In this document: positions 1 to 4,497 of the stretch, one piece after another
How the letters are laid out: each line of letters begins with the position of its first letter
Numbering within the stretch: the stretch's first letter is position 1
Source: DATKMG01 sp035541995
Lineage (GTDB): Bacteria; Acidobacteriota; Terriglobia; Versatilivoradales; Versatilivoraceae
Assembly (NCBI GenBank): GCA_035541995.1
Contig: DATKMG010000742.1
Location: 1 to 5,772 of the forward strand
Reading direction: 5' to 3'
DNA: 5,772 bases
Notes under the pieces: model-generated
Seen by the model: the letters and a program-made list of their open reading frames with translations, nothing else
The model's database searches: none
What the model was told of the DNA's origin: nothing
Position numbers and translations under genes: made by a program

Positions 1-21
1 GTAAATCGGCGGGAACGCCCA

Positions 22-123
22 CCCAGGGCGGCCGCAGCGGCTCCTGCCGCTGACGGCGCCCTGGGCTACTGTCTGCCGCCCCCAGCGGGGCTCAATAAGG
101 AAGAAGCGGCCTCCTGCCGCTTC
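22..123. repeat. Cluster of GC-rich stem-loops, probable dispersed intergenic repeat
   Basis: Two strong hairpins and a weak one lie in about 100 bp. In the first, CCCAGGGCG (22-30) pairs perfectly with CGCCCTGGG (57-65); inside it CCG (32-34) pairs with CGG (54-56) and CAGCGG (35-40) with CCGCTG (47-52), leaving the loop CTCCTG and single unpaired bases at 31 and 53. The weak middle one is CCCC (80-83)/GGGG (87-90). The third pairs GAAGCGG (103-109) with CCGCTTC (117-123) around CCTCCTG. The apex of the first (36-51) and of the third (105-121) are the same sequence apart from one extra C. No reading frame explains this. From memory, similar segments containing CCCTGGGCTACTGTCTGCCG recur between genes in Acidobacteria and relatives; that is recollection, not a search. 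It could instead be a complex transcription terminator of a gene to the left of the window. Confidence 0.5.
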
Positions 124-365
124 ACAAATGTCCAATCTCCAGTGCCTGCTCCGCAGGCTGAAAGTGTGGCGGGCGGTCTCATGAAGTACATGCCGGATCG
201 GTTGATGACCACCGACTGGATCGGTGGGCCGCCGGATTGGAGTAGTGATGCGACGGGTCCTCGCCGGTAGACTGGGTTTTGGTGCTCGAAAAGAATTGAA
301 AGCCAATTTCTTAGATTGTAGGAAGATGCTTGCGCGTTTCATTCATATGAATCCGAGGTCCTTTT
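124..365. other. Intergenic region upstream of 366, no convincing gene
   Basis: No reading frame here has both a good start and a recognisable product. A small hairpin, GCCTG (144-148)/CAGGC (154-158), follows the repeat cluster. Around 193-240 three imperfect direct copies of a GGATCGGT-like word occur (CCGGATCGG, CTGGATCGG, CCGGATTGG), which may be chance. A weak promoter-like pair, TTGAAA (296-301) and TAGGAA (319-324) with 17 bp between, lies about 40 bp before the next gene; only three of the six -10 positions match the consensus, so I do not call it separately. Confidence 0.45.
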
Positions 366-1007
366 ATGTCAAAAAGCGCCGGAGTGTTATCTCAGCGAGT
401 ACGCACGGTCGTAACTGAACTGGCATTCTTTATCCTGATGTGCCCCAGTCTGTATGCTCTTGAGGACGTTATCGCGACCGTCGACTATTCGATCCCAGAC
501 GGTACGAGTCAGTTCAGCATAGGCGTTACCCATACTCAGCCGGATTGGGAAGAAGGCAACCCTCAGGCCGCTGTACGAGCTAAAGCACTGCTTTCATCCG
601 GCTTGAGATACCAGAATCAGCACTTGATGGACTGGGGTGCTGAAAACCCTGAACCCAAGCCCGGTGTCTATAATTGGGACAGACTGGACAAGCGCATTGC
701 CCTCATTCGATCCATGGTCCTGCTCTGGGACGCCGAATTGCAGGATTGGAACTATCTCTTCACGAGCACGAAGACTGCTGATGGCGGCCAGCCAAGTCCG
801 CATTATCAAGTCGTCAAGACATTTAACAGTTATTTCGGGCCGGGGACCCAATTGTACAAGGCATCGTCCTCCTCTGCTGAGGTTGAGGTCCTGGCCTCTG
901 CAACGTACACTCTCCTCATCAATAAAAAGGACGCCGAGATCAAGGTGCAGGTGAACGATCAGCGACTCATTCTTGCCCCATATGAGGTTCACTTGTTGCG
1001 TCGATAA
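366..1007 (+). CDS. Secreted glycoside-hydrolase-like protein with the central barrel missing (in-frame deletion remnant)
   Basis: The 213-residue product begins with a signal peptide: a basic start, a hydrophobic stretch at about residues 15-31 and likely cleavage after SLYA (31). The start is supported by GAGG at 355-358, seven bases before the ATG. Residues about 51-117 (SIGVTHTQ, LRYQNQHLMDWGAENPEP, PGVYNWDRLDKRIALIRSM) read like the first strand and helix of a clan-A-type (TIM barrel) glycoside hydrolase, where 'PGVYNWDRLD' is the usual pattern. Directly after Met117 the sequence changes to what looks like the family's end: WDAELQDWNYL, SPHYQVVKTFNSYFGPGTQLY, then a beta-rich tail ending LAPYEVHLLRR. 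The remaining barrel strands, which should carry the catalytic glutamates, are absent, and 213 residues is roughly half what I expect for such enzymes. I infer an internal in-frame deletion near 714-720, so hydrolase activity is unlikely. A genuine short secreted protein cannot be excluded. The family assignment is from recognition only. Confidence 0.7.
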   Translation: MSKSAGVLSQRVRTVVTELAFFILMCPSLYALEDVIATVDYSIPDGTSQFSIGVTHTQPDWEEGNPQAAVRAKALLSSGLRYQNQHLMDWGAENPEPKPGVYNWDRLDKRIALIRSMVLLWDAELQDWNYLFTSTKTADGGQPSPHYQVVKTFNSYFGPGTQLYKASSSSAEVEVLASATYTLLINKKDAEIKVQVNDQRLILAPYEVHLLRR

Positions 1008-1087
1008 CGGGAAACGCGTTGCCCGGGGCATACAAGAATCCCAGGCGGCTTCCGCCCCCAATGTCCATCCAACTACTTATCTGTCAA

Positions 1088-1117
1088 TTGATTTGATCTC
1101 CTTTATGCCACTATAAA
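1088..1117 (+). promoter_or_regulatory. Candidate sigma-70-type promoter for the gene at 1287
   Basis: TTGATT (1088-1093) and TATAAA (1112-1117) are separated by 18 bp. Four of six and five of six positions match the -35 and -10 consensus, in an AT-rich stretch with no competing gene. It would give a leader of about 160 nt that includes the hairpin at 1234-1254. A closer but poorer alternative is TTGTTT (1200-1205) with TAGAAA (1222-1227), 16 bp apart. Confidence 0.35.
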
Positions 1118-1233
1118 ATTTCGAATGTGGAATCCCGCAAAAGATCTGCCGATCCCCGCAAGCATATTTGCCAGATCCAACCTACCCTTGCTCTCTCCAT
1201 TGTTTAAAATCAATCTCAACATAGAAAAGTCAA

Positions 1234-1254
1234 TTGAGAGTGTTGGACTCTCAA
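1234..1254 (+). promoter_or_regulatory. Perfect inverted repeat in the leader of the gene at 1287
   Basis: TTGAGAG (1234-1240) and CTCTCAA (1248-1254) are exact reverse complements around a 7-base loop. The repeat ends 21 bases before the ribosome binding site. It could be an RNA hairpin in the leader or, as DNA, a 21-bp operator for a dimeric regulator. There is no T-run, so it is not a typical terminator. Confidence 0.45.
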
Positions 1255-1274
1255 AAGAACCAAACGCAAGATAA

Positions 1275-1280
1275 AGGAGG
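1275..1280 (+). promoter_or_regulatory. Ribosome binding site that decides the start at 1287
   Basis: AGGAGG is a near-perfect Shine-Dalgarno sequence. An ATG at 1281 abuts it with no spacer and could not be used efficiently. The in-frame ATG at 1287 is six bases downstream, the normal distance, so the two codons at 1281-1286 should be left out of the gene. Confidence 0.75.
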
Positions 1281-1286
1281 ATGGTT

Positions 1287-1727
1287 ATGAGTAAGTGCAT
1301 GGTAAGAATGCTCTCCCTATTTGGATTGGCGATCCTTGTTTTGGCGGGCCCAAATCTGGCGCAGTCTGGTGCGTCGGTAACTGCGGAAATCCCCTTTGCT
1401 TTCGATGTCGGTAATGCCCATCTGGATGCCGGGAATTACATGGTAGACGAATATGTTTCCCGTCGTGGGATACTCGAAGTGAAAAGTATCCATGGAAGTG
1501 GTACGGCTTTCGTGATGGCTGGCCAATTTGAAGACAACCCTGGCTCGAGCGGTAAATCCCGACTGGTATTCAATAAATATGGAGACCAGTATTTCCTTTC
1601 CCAGGTCTGGATGGAAGACGGGACGCTGGGTTGCAAGCTGGCGGCTTCTAAAAGGGAAAAAGAAGTCATGAACACAGCGACGGCAGGCAACAGAGCCCAT
1701 GAGGTAGTTCAGGTTGCGGCTCGCTAA
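1287..1727 (+). CDS. Small secreted protein of an acidobacterial family of unknown function
   Basis: The 146-residue product starts at the ATG six bases after AGGAGG. It has a signal peptide: Lys3 and Arg7, a hydrophobic core at about 9-21 and likely cleavage after NLA (25). The mature part of about 120 residues opens with VTAEIPFAFDVGNAHLDAGNY (31-51), then a strand-turn-strand pattern, then SRLVFNKYGDQYFLSQVW (91-108) and a basic SKREKE segment (121-126). From memory, this core (IPF.F.VG...L.AG.Y, later LVF..YGD.YFLS..W) is common in small exported acidobacterial proteins that occur in many copies per genome and have no established function. The alternating polar and hydrophobic pattern suggests a small beta-sandwich or barrel. 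One cysteine (Cys116) remains in the mature part, so no internal disulfide is possible. The gene stands alone, with its own candidate promoter, leader hairpin and downstream stem-loop. Confidence 0.8.
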   Translation: MSKCMVRMLSLFGLAILVLAGPNLAQSGASVTAEIPFAFDVGNAHLDAGNYMVDEYVSRRGILEVKSIHGSGTAFVMAGQFEDNPGSSGKSRLVFNKYGDQYFLSQVWMEDGTLGCKLAASKREKEVMNTATAGNRAHEVVQVAAR

Positions 1728-1805
1728 GGATCCTACAGAAGTCGTTCGTCCTAGGAGAATTAGGTGAGATCAACCAGGGTCAGTGGCTGCAATCTGATCC
1801 TGGCA

Positions 1806-1847
1806 GCTAACACAAGAACCCGGCTGCGGCCGGATTCTTGTGTTAGC
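1806..1847. terminator. Long, almost perfect stem-loop, probable bidirectional terminator
   Basis: GCTAACACAAGAA (1806-1818) pairs exactly with TTCTTGTGTTAGC (1835-1847), giving 13 base pairs. After one C/A mismatch (1819/1834), CCGGC (1820-1824) pairs with GCCGG (1829-1833) around the loop TGCG. The stem begins 79 bp after the stop of the + gene and 106 bp beyond the stop of the convergent - gene, as expected for a shared terminator. There is no T-run outside either arm, so it is not a textbook intrinsic terminator; it may block 3' exonucleases or act in another way. Confidence 0.6.
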
Positions 1848-1870
1848 CCATGCGGCTGAAAATCCTCAGT

Positions 1871-1942
1871 AAGGCCTGTTTGTTCACTACTGTGATTTGT
1901 TCAGTAACTTGAACGGGCGAGTAAAGATGAGGCCTTGTTTTT
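1871..1942 (+). terminator. Nested stem structure ending in a T-run (terminator or small RNA)
   Basis: Three inverted repeats nest inside one another: AAGGCCT (1871-1877)/AGGCCTT (1930-1936), GTTCA (1882-1886)/TGAAC (1910-1914) and TACTG (1888-1892)/CAGTA (1902-1906), with a 9-base loop at 1893-1901. GTTTTT follows the outer right arm at 1937-1942, as in a + strand intrinsic terminator. The right side carries an unpaired stretch of about 15 bases (1915-1929), so it is not a simple hairpin. It could be a second terminator, the 3' end of a small RNA, or a chance arrangement. Confidence 0.35.
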
Positions 1943-1952
1943 CAAGTCGCTG

Positions 1953-2708
1953 TTATCTCTTTAATGACGCGTGGCGATGCTGAGAGGCTGAGTTTGGGGC
2001 GGCTTGAAACACTTTCATCCCGCTTCCCTGAAACCTGATTTCGACAATGGTGCCGCAGGGTGTATTGGGGAGCCATTGGATGTCGGCTCCGATCAGCTGA
2101 GCGCGAAATCGCATATTGGCAATCCCACGACCGGCCTGTTTACTCAAAACCCCCGAAGGGCCAATTCCATCGTCCGCCAGGCGAACTACCAGAGCGGCTT
2201 CCTGGCGGAATGAGCTCAGCTCAACATTCTGTGCCCTGGCATGTTTGCTGACATTGGTGATTCCCTCCTGAATGATGCGATACAAGGCTAGAAGCTCTTC
2301 TTCACCCAATTGAAGTTCATCTTCTTTAATCTTAAGCTGCATCCGGGGGGAAAACGGAGGATCTGACAACTGTGCTCCACGGCGCAAGCACCCCTCGAGA
2401 GCGGCATAGATGCCAAATGAATCAAGAATGGAGGGGTGCAGGTCTTCCATCACTTGGCGTGCCCCATCCGCAGCACCACTGAGGCCGGCTATGATCCTTT
2501 CCAGGTCTTCCTGGAATGAACCTGGGACCGACAGGTTCGAAGCTGCCACCTGAAGTCGTCGCACAATCATGGAGATTTCCCTTAAATCGCACAGCAGTTG
2601 GTCATGTAATTCAGCTGCCAGCATACGACGTTCATTCTCAGCCATTCGAACAAAATTGACCATTCCTTCCAAGAGCTCGTTTGTCTCGGAGTTCAATTGA
2701 ACCGGCAT
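1953..2708 (-). CDS. Soluble NarL-family (HisKA_3) sensor histidine kinase without a sensor domain
   Basis: The 251-residue product is a two-component kinase core. The dimerisation and phosphoacceptor segment is at about 23-100: ENERRMLAAELHDQ, with His35 as the predicted phosphorylation site in the ELHDQ motif, and HPSILDSFGI (91-100), which closes this domain in the family. The HATPase_c domain follows: N-box QEGITNVSKHA (147-157; Glu148, Asn152), G1 box DDGIG (179-183), G2 region GRGIANMRFRAQLIGA (193-208) and PCGTIVEIRF (217-226). It should autophosphorylate His35 and pass the phosphate to a LuxR/NarL-type response regulator. No transmembrane segment, PAS or GAF domain is present, so signal sensing must come from another protein. 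An in-frame TAA at 2730-2732 rules out a longer N-terminus. The ATG has GGGAG five bases upstream. No response regulator gene is in the window. The tail from about 229 is not conserved kinase sequence. Confidence 0.9.
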   Translation of the reverse strand: MPVQLNSETNELLEGMVNFVRMAENERRMLAAELHDQLLCDLREISMIVRRLQVAASNLSVPGSFQEDLERIIAGLSGAADGARQVMEDLHPSILDSFGIYAALEGCLRRGAQLSDPPFSPRMQLKIKEDELQLGEEELLALYRIIQEGITNVSKHARAQNVELSSFRQEAALVVRLADDGIGPSGVLSKQAGRGIANMRFRAQLIGADIQWLPNTPCGTIVEIRFQGSGMKVFQAAPNSASQHRHASLKR

Positions 2709-2965
2709 ATATACTCCCGGCTTTGGACGTTATTGAACACTACAGTTCTTAAATATACCGTAAGTGGGGATTACACTGCAGTCAAGGTCGGTTGATTTTT
2801 GTCCCTAAAACGGAAAACGACAACTCACGAGAAGTATTCGATCGCAGGAGCGTCTCACATTCGCATCCAGCCTGAAGGAACGTGTGGAGGAAAATTGCCT
2901 GGATCGATTATCCGATCCTTATCGGACAAGCCAGGAAAGGGACTCTTCAAGAAATGGACCGAACG
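2709..2965. other. Intergenic region between two - strand genes
   Basis: This gap of 257 bp holds the kinase gene's upstream region at left and the stem-loop at 2898-2935 at right. On the - strand a TTGACT (2785-2780) and a TATATT (2757-2752) are visible but lie 22 bp apart, too far for a normal promoter, so I do not call one. No gene is supported here. Confidence 0.45.
2898..2935 (-). terminator. Stem-loop downstream of the Gly-rich gene, probable terminator
   Basis: TCCGAT (2911-2916) and ATCGGA (2921-2926) pair exactly around the loop CCTT, and an outer CCTGG (2898-2902)/CCAGG (2931-2935) encloses them. On the - strand the structure begins 31 bases after the stop codon of the Gly-rich gene and is followed after four bases by a short run of T. 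It would separate that gene from the kinase gene. The T-run is short, so the call is moderate. Confidence 0.45.
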
Positions 2966-3592
2966 CTAGTGGCCACCGAAGTGGTGCCATTGGCCAGCGC
3001 TGACCGCCACTCGAGGTGACACGTAAGGTCCCCGTGCATAACCGTGCCCATAGGTGCCCCCGCGATAATAACTGACCACGCCTCCACCATAGTAACCGTA
3101 AGGACCATAGGGGTATGGATAATACCCATAATAAGGATCCGCGTAGTACCCGTAGTCGTAATAGCCAGGATAGGGGTAGTAGCCGCCCCCGTAATACCAA
3201 GGATTGTACCAACCGAATCCAAAACCCAGCCCCCAGCCTCCATACCAACCGCCATGAGAGTGGCCCCAACCGCCTCCGTGATAACCGCCATAGTAACCAT
3301 GGCCACTGTAATAACCATGCCCCCCGCCGTAGTAACCATGGCCGCCGCCATGACCCCGGTAGTATGAATGTCCGCCGGATGAGTATCCACCGTGATAACC
3401 ACCGACGTAGCTCCGGCCGGCTCCCGCGAACCCTGCGGAGTATGAGTGGCCGCCTGAGACCCGCCCTCCGCTAAATCCGCCGCCCCCAGCTGAGTGTCCG
3501 CCGCCATATCCGCCGTGGGATCCACCATGGCCCTGAGCGTAACCAGTGGCAGTCAGCATCACTGACGCGAAAACAACAATCAGCTTGCGCAT
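2966..3592 (-). CDS. Secreted glycine/tyrosine/histidine-rich low-complexity protein
   Basis: The 208-residue product has a clear signal peptide (MRKLIVVFASVMLTATGYAQ; likely cleavage near residue 19 or 20). The rest is low complexity: by hand count about 70 Gly, 41 Tyr and 17 His in the whole chain. Residues 21-115 are Gly/His-rich with loose GHGYYGG-type repeats (about 83-105). Residues 108-133 add several Trp and Phe, and 131-170 form a Tyr/Pro-rich block (YYPYPGYYDYGYY, YYGYYPYPYGPYGYY). The end is less biased and closes with HHFGGH. Only one Asn, two Asp and no Cys are evident in the mature part. No enzyme domain is recognisable. Such proteins are usually structural surface or matrix proteins, and the His residues could bind metal; both are inference. 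The start is firm: GGGAGG lies six bases before the ATG. The opposite strand and other frames are also open here only because of the repetitive Gly codons. Confidence 0.8.
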   Translation of the reverse strand: MRKLIVVFASVMLTATGYAQGHGGSHGGYGGGHSAGGGGFSGGRVSGGHSYSAGFAGAGRSYVGGYHGGYSSGGHSYYRGHGGGHGYYGGGHGYYSGHGYYGGYHGGGWGHSHGGWYGGWGLGFGFGWYNPWYYGGGYYPYPGYYDYGYYADPYYGYYPYPYGPYGYYGGGVVSYYRGGTYGHGYARGPYVSPRVAVSAGQWHHFGGH

Positions 3593-3665
3593 AATGTGCC
3601 TCCCTCTTGCCTTGTCATGTTAACGTGAGTGGCCAGCTGTCATAGCCGCGATAGTAGCCCCTGAA

Positions 3666-3694
3666 ACTTAAGTCCCGACCGTGGCAAAATTCAA
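3666..3694 (-). promoter_or_regulatory. Candidate promoter of the Gly-rich protein gene
   Basis: Read on the - strand, TTGAAT (3694-3689) and TTAAGT (3671-3666) are 17 bp apart. The -35 matches four of six consensus bases, the -10 only three. It would start transcription about 70 bases before the ATG at 3592. Spacing and position are good; the -10 is poor. Confidence 0.28.
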
Positions 3695-3854
3695 ATCTGC
3701 AATGGACCCACTTCGAACCTTCAGTTTGAGCATAGCAGGCCCCTTACCAAAACCCGACTAGGAGAGAGAAATTTGGTTCATTGTGAAATAAAGACTTACG
3801 GACATACCACTTGCAGGCTTAGTCTGTCCCGTTCGAGCGGTGGTTGATTTCGTG

Positions 3855-3887
3855 CAGCAGTGGTGGTACTCGGCCACCGTCCTGCTG
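3855..3887 (-). terminator. Stem-loop downstream of the lipocalin-like gene, possible terminator
   Basis: CAGCAG (3855-3860) pairs with CTGCTG (3882-3887), and GGTGG (3862-3866) with CCACC (3874-3878) around a 7-base loop; one base on one side and three on the other are unpaired between the two stems. It lies 63 bp past the stop codon of the gene ending at 3951. There is no T-run, so function as a terminator is only plausible. Confidence 0.3.
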
Positions 3888-3950
3888 GTCTCAATTTCCG
3901 CTCAGTCCACCATTCTACTATCTAGCTGGATTGAGTGTAAAATTCACCTC

Positions 3951-4478
3951 TCACGGTTGGCTCCTATTGCGCACACGCTCAAAGACCCACCGCTCAAGAA
4001 TGTCCCCGGTGACGTCACCATATACATGTATCTCATTAACCAACGTGGCGCCATTAGGCGAGAGAGTCCAAGTCCAGGTGAACCGTGGGGTTGCAGCATG
4101 TCCCCCTGACCCGCCGCCAGAGCTTGGCGCCGAGGCGTCTAGATTCCAGCGAATCACCATCTGGTTACCCTTCCAACGTATCAGCGCTCTTTGTGGACTT
4201 CCGAGGATGGCCGTTGTCGGAGTACCGTCGGTTTTCAGGTTCAAATAGGCTCGAAACTCGTGCCCATCCGGCTGCTCATCACGAATGTCAACCTCCAAAT
4301 CGGGATCGTGCTGTAATACTTCCAGAGTCTGGCGTTTAAACTGGCGCGGATCTCTTTGCTTGCTTTTTCCCTTATTCAATACCCACTTCCCCGAGAAATC
4401 CGGTCTGGTTTCGGCATAGAACGCGTCGACCATGACGAAGGCGAGGATCGTTGAAATGGTGGCTGTTCGCATTCGCAT
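3951..4478 (-). CDS. Secreted lipocalin-like protein (PDFSGKW family), function unknown
   Basis: The 175-residue product has a signal peptide (MRMRTATISTILAFVMVDAFYA, likely cleavage after Ala22). The mature chain opens with PDFSGKWVLNKGKSK (26-40), the 'DFSG.W.L...KS' opening typical of many small secreted acidobacterial proteins with a lipocalin-like fold. Alternating strands follow (TLEVLQHDPDLEVDI; ALIRWKGNQMVIRWNL, 98-113), then a Gly/Ser-rich loop (118-127) and the closing strands FTWTWTLSPNGATLVNEI (133-150) and ERWVFERV (162-169). There is no Cys. A small beta-barrel in the periplasm or outside the cell, perhaps binding a small ligand, is inference. AAGGGA lies nine bases before the ATG at 4478; the ATG two codons later (4472) is farther from it. 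The gene starts 19 bp after the permease stop, so the two are probably co-transcribed and the protein may act with that transporter. Confidence 0.8.
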   Translation of the reverse strand: MRMRTATISTILAFVMVDAFYAETRPDFSGKWVLNKGKSKQRDPRQFKRQTLEVLQHDPDLEVDIRDEQPDGHEFRAYLNLKTDGTPTTAILGSPQRALIRWKGNQMVIRWNLDASAPSSGGGSGGHAATPRFTWTWTLSPNGATLVNEIHVYGDVTGDILERWVFERVRNRSQP

Positions 4479-4497
4479 ATAATCTATCCCTTAGTTG

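Larger units (their letters stand above)
1008..1286. other. Intergenic region between two + strand genes
   Basis: This gap of about 280 bp has no gene I can support. Just after the upstream stop is a short hairpin, GGCGG (1044-1048)/CCGCC (1052-1056), with no T-run behind it; it may help end the upstream transcript but is weak. The right half becomes AT-rich and holds the candidate promoter at 1088-1117 and the leader hairpin at 1234-1254, both listed separately. Confidence 0.5.
1728..1952. other. Convergent intergenic region rich in RNA-like structure
   Basis: This gap separates a + strand gene from a - strand gene, so both transcripts should end in it. It has no supportable reading frame. 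About half of it is accounted for by two stem-loop structures, 1806-1847 and 1871-1942, listed separately. Confidence 0.55.
3593..3950. other. Intergenic region of about 360 bp, no gene seen
   Basis: Both flanking genes are on the - strand. The left third is the leader and candidate promoter of the Gly-rich gene. A stem-loop at 3855-3887 lies 63 bp beyond the stop of the lipocalin-like gene. Reading frames on the + strand that start near 3840 overlap that gene antisense and resemble nothing I know. The stretch 3700-3850 shows only short, weak inverted repeats such as GGACA (3800-3804)/TGTCC (3825-3829). Confidence 0.5.

Noticed and set aside
224..418. 64-codon + strand frame beginning with GTG
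   Set aside because: No ribosome binding site, no recognisable domain, Arg-rich composition typical of a chance frame, and it overlaps the better supported gene at 366.
594..1061. 155-codon - strand frame and a 105-codon + strand frame (637-954) over the hydrolase remnant
   Set aside because: Both overlap a frame with a signal peptide and recognisable family segments; their products resemble nothing and lack a ribosome binding site.
1103..1300. 65-codon - strand frame across the leader of the gene at 1287
   Set aside because: It is antisense to the promoter and ribosome binding site region and has no coding signature; the short hydrophobic N-terminus is probably chance.
2752..2785. TTGACT and TATATT as a kinase promoter on the - strand
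   Set aside because: The boxes are 22 bp apart, well outside the usual 16-18 bp.
3300..3520. Short tandem-like DNA repeats (such as TAGTAACCATGGCC variants) that might be a CRISPR or satellite array
   Set aside because: They are irregular, unspaced and explained by the repeated Gly-His-Tyr-Tyr codons of the protein.
2919..3528. Long frames on both strands over the Gly-rich gene (for example 2947-3528 on - and 3044-3367 on +)
   Set aside because: Repetitive Gly, Tyr and His codons rarely produce stops in other frames. Only the frame ending at 2966 has a signal peptide and a well placed ribosome binding site.
3840..4248. Two + strand frames of 89 and 134 codons starting near 3840
   Set aside because: They run antisense into the lipocalin-like gene, have no ribosome binding site and no recognisable product.
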